Made by a program: the position numbers and the translations under genes. A stretch of DNA of 64,000 nt from Burkholderia ubonensis subsp. mesacidophila (lineage in GTDB: Bacteria; Pseudomonadota; Gammaproteobacteria; Burkholderiales; Burkholderiaceae). Shown piece after piece: positions 59,420 through 64,000 of the stretch (positions within the stretch are counted from its first letter, which is position 1; each line of letters begins with the position of its first letter). The DNA is taken from the NCBI RefSeq assembly GCF_002097715.1, contig NZ_CP020737.1, positions 2,418,001-2,482,000 of the forward strand, read 5' to 3'. The notes under the pieces were generated by a model that searched no databases, was not told where the DNA came from, and saw only the letters and a list, made by a program, of their open reading frames with translations.

Positions 59420-60229
59420 ATGACCAACCCGACCCCGGATTCCAAAACGTCGATCCAGGTGATCGAACGCATGATGCGGCTGCTGGACGCGCTCGCCGCG
59501 CACAGCGACCCCGTCAGCCTGAAAGAACTGGCGCAGCGCACCGAGCTGCATCCGTCGACCGCGCACCGTATCCTCAACGACATGGTGACCTGCCGGCTGG
59601 TCGACCGCTCCGATCCGGGCACGTACCGTCTCGGGATGCGGCTGCTCGAGCTCGGCAACCTCGTGAAGGCGCGCCTGTCGGTGCGCGACGCGGCGCTGAT
59701 GCCGATGCGCGAGCTGCACCGCCTCACCGGGCAGACGGTGAACCTGTCGGTGCGTCAAGGCGACGAGATCGTCTACATCGAGCGGGCCTATTCGGAGCGC
59801 TCCGGGATGCAGGTCGTGCGCGCGATCGGCGGACGCGCGCCGCTGCACCTGACGTCGGTCGGCAAGCTGTTCCTCGCGGCCGACGAAACGACGCGGGTGC
59901 GCGCGTATGCGACGCGCACGGGGCTCGCCGGCCACACGCAGAACAGCATCACGGACATCACGAAGCTCGAGCGTGAACTGACGATCGTGCGCCAGCAATC
60001 GTGCGCACGCGACAACGAGGAGCTGGAGCTGGGCGTGCGCTGCATCGCGGCGGGCATTTACGACGACTCGGGCAAGCTCGTCGCGGGGCTGTCGCTGTCG
60101 GCGCCGGCCGATCGCCTGCAGGACGCGTGGCTCGGCCAGCTGAGCCGCACCGCGCTGACCATCTCGGAATCGCTCGGCTACCGGCCGGAAAACGCGAAGG
60201 AACTGGACGGCCTGCAGCGGCAGGCCTGA
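59420..60229 (+). CDS. IclR-family transcriptional regulator
   Basis: 269 residues. The N-terminal winged helix is VIERMMRLLDALAAHSDPVSLKELAQRTELHPSTAHRILND; the C-terminal effector domain has SVGKLFLA and GIYDDSGKLVAGLSLS. It is divergent from lutA across a 181-base gap with a -10-like TACAAT at 59375-59380, and probably controls lactate use (inference). A strong terminator follows. Confidence 0.92.
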   Translation: MTNPTPDSKTSIQVIERMMRLLDALAAHSDPVSLKELAQRTELHPSTAHRILNDMVTCRLVDRSDPGTYRLGMRLLELGNLVKARLSVRDAALMPMRELHRLTGQTVNLSVRQGDEIVYIERAYSERSGMQVVRAIGGRAPLHLTSVGKLFLAADETTRVRAYATRTGLAGHTQNSITDITKLERELTIVRQQSCARDNEELELGVRCIAAGIYDDSGKLVAGLSLSAPADRLQDAWLGQLSRTALTISESLGYRPENAKELDGLQRQA

Positions 60230-60254
60230 ACCGCCGCCACGCGACTCATCGGAC

Positions 60255-60286
60255 GAAAAAAAGCCCCGCGTTTTGCGGGGCTTTTT
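60255..60286 (+). terminator. Terminator after the IclR gene
   Basis: AAAAAGCCCCGC and GCGGGGCTTTTT form a stem with a loop of about four bases and T-run; the symmetric A-run also allows termination of the convergent peptidase gene. Confidence 0.92.
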
Positions 60287-60329
60287 GCTGTCTGCTGCGT
60301 GTGGCGGCATCGACGCCGCCCCAGCCGGA

Positions 60330-61460
60330 TCAGGTGCCGCCGTTCGGCGCGTTGGCCGCCGTCAGGCGCTCGCCGCCGCCGGCGTCGAGCCAGTTGCGCA
60401 GGCGCGCCGCATCGGCGAAGCGCGAGTACTTGCCGAACGAATCCAGCAGCACCATCACCATCGGATGACCATGGATCGTCGCCTGCATCACGAGGCACTC
60501 GCCGGCTTCGTTGATGAAGCCGGTCTTCTGCAGGCCGATGTCCCACGAGTTGTTGCCGCGAATCAGCGCGTTCGTGCTGTTGTAGGCCAGGTTCCGCTTG
60601 CCCGTGTTCACCTCGTAGCTGCGATCGGTCGAGAACTTGCGGATCAGCGGATACTGGTACGCCGCGTTGACCATCTTCACGAGGTCGCGCGCGCTCGACA
60701 CGTTCTGGCTCGACAGCCCGGTCGAGTTCTCGAAATGCGTGTCGGCCATGCCGAGCGTCTTCGCCTTTGCGTTCATCGCCGCGATGAACGCCGGACGGCC
60801 GCCCGGGTAGTAGCGCGACATCGACGCCGCGGCGCGATTCTCGGACGCCATCAGCGCGATGTGCAGCATGTCTTCGCGCGACAGCACCGAGCCGACCGAC
60901 AGGCGCGAACCCGTGCCCTTCTCGTAGTCGCGGTCCTCGTCGGTGACTTCGATCTGGTCGGTCAGCGGCAGCTTCGAGTCGAGCACGACCATCGCCGTCA
61001 TCAGCTTCGTGATCGACGCGATCGGCACGACCGCATGCGAATTCTTGTCGAACAGCGGCTCGCCGCTGTTCTGGTCGACGACGTACGCGACGCTCGAGCG
61101 CAGCGCGAGCGAATCGGGCGTGTCGTGCAGCCCGAACGCCTGGCCGACGGACGGCTGGCGCGGCTGGAACGCGACCCGGCGCACCGCGCCGTGGTGGCGC
61201 ACGTTCGCGGCAAGGGTTGCGCGCTTGCGCACCGACTTCGCGCGCGGCACGTCGTCGGCGGACGCCGATTTCACCGACTTCTTCGCGGACGAAGCGGTCG
61301 CTTTCTTCTTGGCGGCTTGGTGGGTCTTCGCAGTGGCGGCAAAGGCGTCAGTAGGCGTCATGGTGACGGTGGCCGCCAGCAAGGCGACGGCGACCGACAC
61401 CGCCGTGCCGAGCGCCATGCTCTGCAACATTCTGCGCGGTGAAAACGATTCGGCTTTCAT
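60330..61460 (-). CDS. D-alanyl-D-alanine endopeptidase (PBP7-type)
   Basis: 376 residues from the ATG at 61460. A signal peptide is at the N-terminus (about 43 residues, ending DAFAA), then a Lys/Ala-rich linker (about 45-90). Penicillin-binding motifs are SITK (SxxK), SEN (SxN) and KTG in GLQKTGFI, placing it in the S11 family. Without a C-terminal membrane anchor it resembles PBP7/8. It cleaves D-Ala-meso-DAP cross-links in the periplasm. Confidence 0.9.
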   Translation of the reverse strand: MKAESFSPRRMLQSMALGTAVSVAVALLAATVTMTPTDAFAATAKTHQAAKKKATASSAKKSVKSASADDVPRAKSVRKRATLAANVRHHGAVRRVAFQPRQPSVGQAFGLHDTPDSLALRSSVAYVVDQNSGEPLFDKNSHAVVPIASITKLMTAMVVLDSKLPLTDQIEVTDEDRDYEKGTGSRLSVGSVLSREDMLHIALMASENRAAASMSRYYPGGRPAFIAAMNAKAKTLGMADTHFENSTGLSSQNVSSARDLVKMVNAAYQYPLIRKFSTDRSYEVNTGKRNLAYNSTNALIRGNNSWDIGLQKTGFINEAGECLVMQATIHGHPMVMVLLDSFGKYSRFADAARLRNWLDAGGGERLTAANAPNGGT

Positions 61461-62113
61461 TGGGGTCTGGACAAAGCGGCGGGAGGTTTCCGCAAGTGTA
61501 GTTAAGGCTGAAAAAATAAGCAATATTAGGCACTTACCGATCGTCTTTAAACCGGATTGTAAGCGTCGTCGAAGCTTTGATCGATCGACACCCCCGCCCC
61601 CATCAAAAAAAATCATGACGGGTGCACAGCCCCACAGTGCTCGTCTCCCGATTACCGCTCGGTTAATTGAGATAACGTCACTTTCAGGGCAATTTAAAGC
61701 GGGGAAACTACGTATCCGGCGCTCGGAGCGCCATACTGCGCGCGTGTCGGCCGCGACGAAGGCACTTCGCCCCGGCCGCACGAAACGGCGCGCTTTTCGA
61801 CAAGAACAAGAGGACAACGTTCCACCCCCCTGTCAGGTTTACTTGCGCGCGATCGTGGTGCGGCCGGCGTGCGCGAGGTGCGTGCGCACCATGTGGGAAA
61901 GTGCGTGGAACCGTTTCCTTAACGTGACGATAACTCGTTGTTTTGTCGATAAATTGTCACGATTGTGCAACGCACAAAAATTGCTTGACATTGGCTTCGT
62001 CTGCCCTAAAATAGGTTCCATTGCTGCGTTGCACAAAGCGCGCGCATCCGTGGTTCCCCAGCGTAGTGCCCTTTATCCTTGCGATCGTCGCGATCGCCTT
62101 TCAGGAGCTTGAC
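61461..62113. other. Long intergenic region between the peptidase and phasin genes
   Basis: About 650 bases without a convincing gene. On the minus side, TTTAAA (61546-61551) and TAATAT (61523-61528), 17 bases apart, could be the peptidase promoter. On the plus side is the phasin promoter. The rest is AT-richer than the surroundings with no tRNA or sRNA I can recognise. Confidence 0.5.
61963..62036 (+). promoter_or_regulatory. Phasin promoter flanked by inverted 11-mers
   Basis: TTGACA (61985-61990) and TAAAAT (62007-62012) are 16 bases apart, a near-consensus sigma70 promoter. TTGTGCAACGC at 61963-61973 recurs in inverted orientation at 62026-62036. The first copy is also part of a near-palindrome, TTGTGCAACGCACAA. 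A repressor such as PhaR could occupy both sites (inference). Confidence 0.7.
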
Positions 62114-62680
62114 ATGTCTTTGCTGACCCCCGAGCAAATCGCCGCCGCACAGAAAGCCAACCTCGAAAGCCTGTTCGGTCTGACCACGACGGCGTTCGAA
62201 GGCATCGAAAAGCTGATCGAACTGAACCTGCAAGTCGTGAAGTCGACGCTCGCCGAGACGCAGGAAAACGCACAGCGCCTGCTGTCGGTGAAGGATGCAC
62301 AGGAACTGATCGCGCTGCAGGCGAGCCTCACGCAGCCGGTCGCGGAAAAGGCGCTGGCATACGGCCGTCACGTGTATGAAATCGCGTCGGCCACGCAGGC
62401 TGAATTCGCGAAGGTCGCGGAAGCGCAGTACGAAGAGCAGAACAAGAAGGTCCAGGCACTCGTCGACAACGTCGCGAAGAACGCGCCGGCCGGTTCGGAA
62501 ACGGCCGTCGCCGCGCTGAAGTCGGCGCTGAACGCCGCGAGCACGACGTACGAAACCGTGCAGAAGGCTGCGAAGCAAGCGGTCGAGATCGCTGAAACGA
62601 ACTTCAACGCCGCCGCCGCCGTTGCGACGAAGGCTGCCAGCGCCGCTGCATCGCGCCGCGCAACCAAGCCGGCTGCATAA
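62114..62680 (+). CDS. phaP: Phasin family protein
   Basis: 188 residues from the ATG at 62114 behind AGGAG. The family pattern [47 protein letters not shown] is at the N-terminus, followed by long amphipathic helices and an Ala/Lys-rich C-terminal tail. Phasins coat polyhydroxyalkanoate granules and limit their size. The strong promoter and terminator suggest a high-level monocistronic gene. Confidence 0.95.
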   Translation: MSLLTPEQIAAAQKANLESLFGLTTTAFEGIEKLIELNLQVVKSTLAETQENAQRLLSVKDAQELIALQASLTQPVAEKALAYGRHVYEIASATQAEFAKVAEAQYEEQNKKVQALVDNVAKNAPAGSETAVAALKSALNAASTTYETVQKAAKQAVEIAETNFNAAAAVATKAASAAASRRATKPAA

Positions 62681-62705
62681 GCCTCAGCGTTTCTGTCGCT
62701 CCGGA

Positions 62706-62732
62706 AAGGCCGCGCTCAGCGCGGCTTTTTCT
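62706..62732 (+). terminator. Terminator after the phasin gene
   Basis: AAGGCCGCGC and GCGCGGCTT, around a short loop (tca), are followed by a long T-run. Confidence 0.88.
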
Positions 62733-62843
62733 TTTTTGGGGCGTGACCGATGCGCCGCGGGCGTTCGGCGGCCCTGTCGGCCCCGGTGCATCCGCTCCTC
62801 GCGCGATCATCCGGACACAGTCGCCCCGCCCGCGCCTGAACAA

Positions 62844-62887
62844 ACAAAAAAAACGGCGCTTCCCCGATTGGCGGGAAGCGCCGTTCT
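62844..62887 (-). terminator. Terminator of lpdA
   Basis: A 13-base stem (AACGGCGCTTCCC / GGGAAGCGCCGTT) with an eight-base loop is preceded on the plus strand by a run of A, giving a U-tract for minus-strand transcripts from lpdA. Confidence 0.88.
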
Positions 62888-62932
62888 TGCCGGGCCGGCG
62901 CACGACGGCGCCGGCGGCATTGCAGCGATGCG

Positions 62933-64000
62933 TTACTTCTTGCGCTGCGGCGGCAGGTCCGTGCAGACGCCTTCGTACAGTTCGGCTGCCATGCCGACCG
63001 ATTCGCCGAGCGTCGGGTGCGGGTGGATCGTCTTGCCGATGTCTTCCGCGTCCGCGCCCATTTCGACGGCCAGGCACACTTCGCTGATCAGGTCGCCCGC
63101 GTTCAGGCCGACGATGCCGCCGCCGATCACGCGATGGGTTTCCTCGTCGAAGATCAGCTTCGTGAAGCCTTCGTCGCGGCCGTTCGCGATCGCGCGACCC
63201 GACGCGGCCCACGGGAACACCGCCTTGCCGTACTTGATGCCTTCGGCCTTGCACTGCTCTTCCGTCTTGCCGGCCCACGCCACTTCCGGATCGGTGTATG
63301 CGACCGACGGGATCTGCAGCGCATCGAAGTAGGCCTTCTCGCCGTGCGCCGCTTCCGCTGCGACGTGGCCTTCGTGCACGGCCTTGTGCGCGAGCATCGG
63401 CTGACCGACGACGTCGCCGATCGCGAAGATGTGCGGCACGTTGGTGCGCATCTGCCTGTCGACGTCGATGAAGCCGCGATCCGTGACGGCGACGCCCGCG
63501 TTCTCGGCGCCGATCTTCTTGCCGTTCGGGCTGCGGCCGACCGCCACCAGCACGAGGTCGTAGCGCTGCGGCTCCGCCGGCGCCTTCTCGCCCTCGAACT
63601 TCACGTAGATGCCGTCTTCCTTCGCTTCCGCGCCGACCGTCTTGGTCTTCAGCATCACGTTGCCGAAGCGCTTCGCGTTGTACTTTTCCCAGACCTTGAC
63701 GAGGTCGCGGTCCGCGCCGTTCATCAGGTTGTCGAGCATTTCGACGACGTCGATCTCGGCGCCGAGCGTCGCATAGACGGTGGCCATTTCGAGGCCGATG
63801 ATGCCGCCGCCGATCACGAGCATCCGCTTCGGTTGCTGGCGCAGCTCGAGCGCGCCGGTCGAATCGACGATGCGCGGATCATCCGGCAGGAACGGCAGCT
63901 TCACCGACTGCGAGCCGGCCGCGATGATCGCCTGCTTGAACTTCACGACCTTCTTGCCGCCGTCGCCCTGCACTTCCATGTGATACGGATCGACGAACGC
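62933..64000 (-). CDS. lpdA: Dihydrolipoyl dehydrogenase, C-terminal part (cut by window end)
   Basis: About 355 residues of the C-terminal portion are in the window; the N-terminal FAD-binding part lies beyond 64000. The NAD-binding motif VIGGGIIGLEMATVYATLGAEIDVVE, the FAD-contact motif FAIGDVVGQPMLAHKA and the active-site HPHPTLGE (His/Glu) are present. It is the E3 subunit of pyruvate and 2-oxoglutarate dehydrogenase complexes. The closeness of a phasin gene is common in Burkholderia, with lpdA at the end of the pdh cluster (recalled). Confidence 0.96.
   Translation of the reverse strand, partial: AFVDPYHMEVQGDGGKKVVKFKQAIIAAGSQSVKLPFLPDDPRIVDSTGALELRQQPKRMLVIGGGIIGLEMATVYATLGAEIDVVEMLDNLMNGADRDLVKVWEKYNAKRFGNVMLKTKTVGAEAKEDGIYVKFEGEKAPAEPQRYDLVLVAVGRSPNGKKIGAENAGVAVTDRGFIDVDRQMRTNVPHIFAIGDVVGQPMLAHKAVHEGHVAAEAAHGEKAYFDALQIPSVAYTDPEVAWAGKTEEQCKAEGIKYGKAVFPWAASGRAIANGRDEGFTKLIFDEETHRVIGGGIVGLNAGDLISEVCLAVEMGADAEDIGKTIHPHPTLGESVGMAAELYEGVCTDLPPQRKK

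Noticed and set aside
61550..61817. N-terminal extension of the PBP7-type peptidase to 61817
   Set aside because: The added residues precede an intact signal peptide starting at 61460 and contain no family sequence; the region looks intergenic.

Overview
The window is high-GC DNA with dense operons and very short intergenic gaps. Gene content and order (mutS; dapA-bamC; pyrG-kdsA-eno-ftsB; lolCD; recJ-prfB-lysS; iscRSUA-hscBA-fdx-iscX; a phasin; lpdA) indicate a chromosome I segment of a betaproteobacterium, most likely Burkholderia, probably close to the B. cepacia complex. This assignment is from recognised protein families and synteny recalled from memory; no search was run. No rRNA, tRNA, CRISPR array, insertion sequence or prophage was seen.

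Region 1 (1-13.1 kb) is the accessory part. A run of minus-strand genes reads, in transcription order: a DUF2917 protein, azlC, azlD, an SGNH hydrolase, a 30-residue peptide, a 722-residue haem-oxygenase-like diiron protein, a glycine-amidinotransferase-type enzyme, a LysE exporter, a NodU/SxtI-type carbamoyltransferase, a 44-residue membrane peptide, a class III aminotransferase, a 79-residue protein and a degenerate amidohydrolase. A MocR regulator is divergent, with a perfect palindrome in its leader. Amidino transfer plus carbamoyl transfer, with two mini-proteins that resemble SxtJ- and SxtK/DUF5989-type partners, recalls part of the saxitoxin gene set. I infer a pathway to, and export of, a small guanidino or carbamoyl metabolite, or a peptide-linked one. 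I recognise no product. This is the strongest candidate here for an undescribed system.

Region 2 (13.1-20.9 kb) holds a frameshifted MFS transporter remnant, mutS, a secreted phosphoesterase-like protein that has lost motifs, slyD convergent with it, a RoxA-type ribosomal oxygenase and an Ala-rich lipoprotein. Region 3 (20.9-31.7 kb) is a long minus-strand housekeeping run (RNase AM, YciO-type protein, M50 protease, trpS, methyltransferase, dapA, bamC, MBL hydrolase), then an alpha/beta hydrolase and a DUF455 protein divergent from gamma-carbonic anhydrase and hslO.

Region 4 (31.7-43.2 kb) has a lipoprotein with a probable 3' frameshift, pyrG-kdsA-eno-ftsB, and lolC-lolD-tatD-comEC followed by a 49-bp duplicated intergenic unit and a hydrolase. 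Region 5 (43.3-50 kb) is plus-strand: an unknown protein, recJ, prfB with its programmed +1 frameshift, lysS and a glycine-zipper protein. Region 6 (50-57 kb) is the complete isc operon with tandem IscR-type sites, a low-molecular-weight phosphatase and a small secreted or membrane protein. Region 7 (57-64 kb) has lutB-lutA divergent from an IclR regulator, a PBP7-type peptidase, a phasin behind a strong promoter flanked by inverted 11-mers, and the 3' part of lpdA, cut by the window end.
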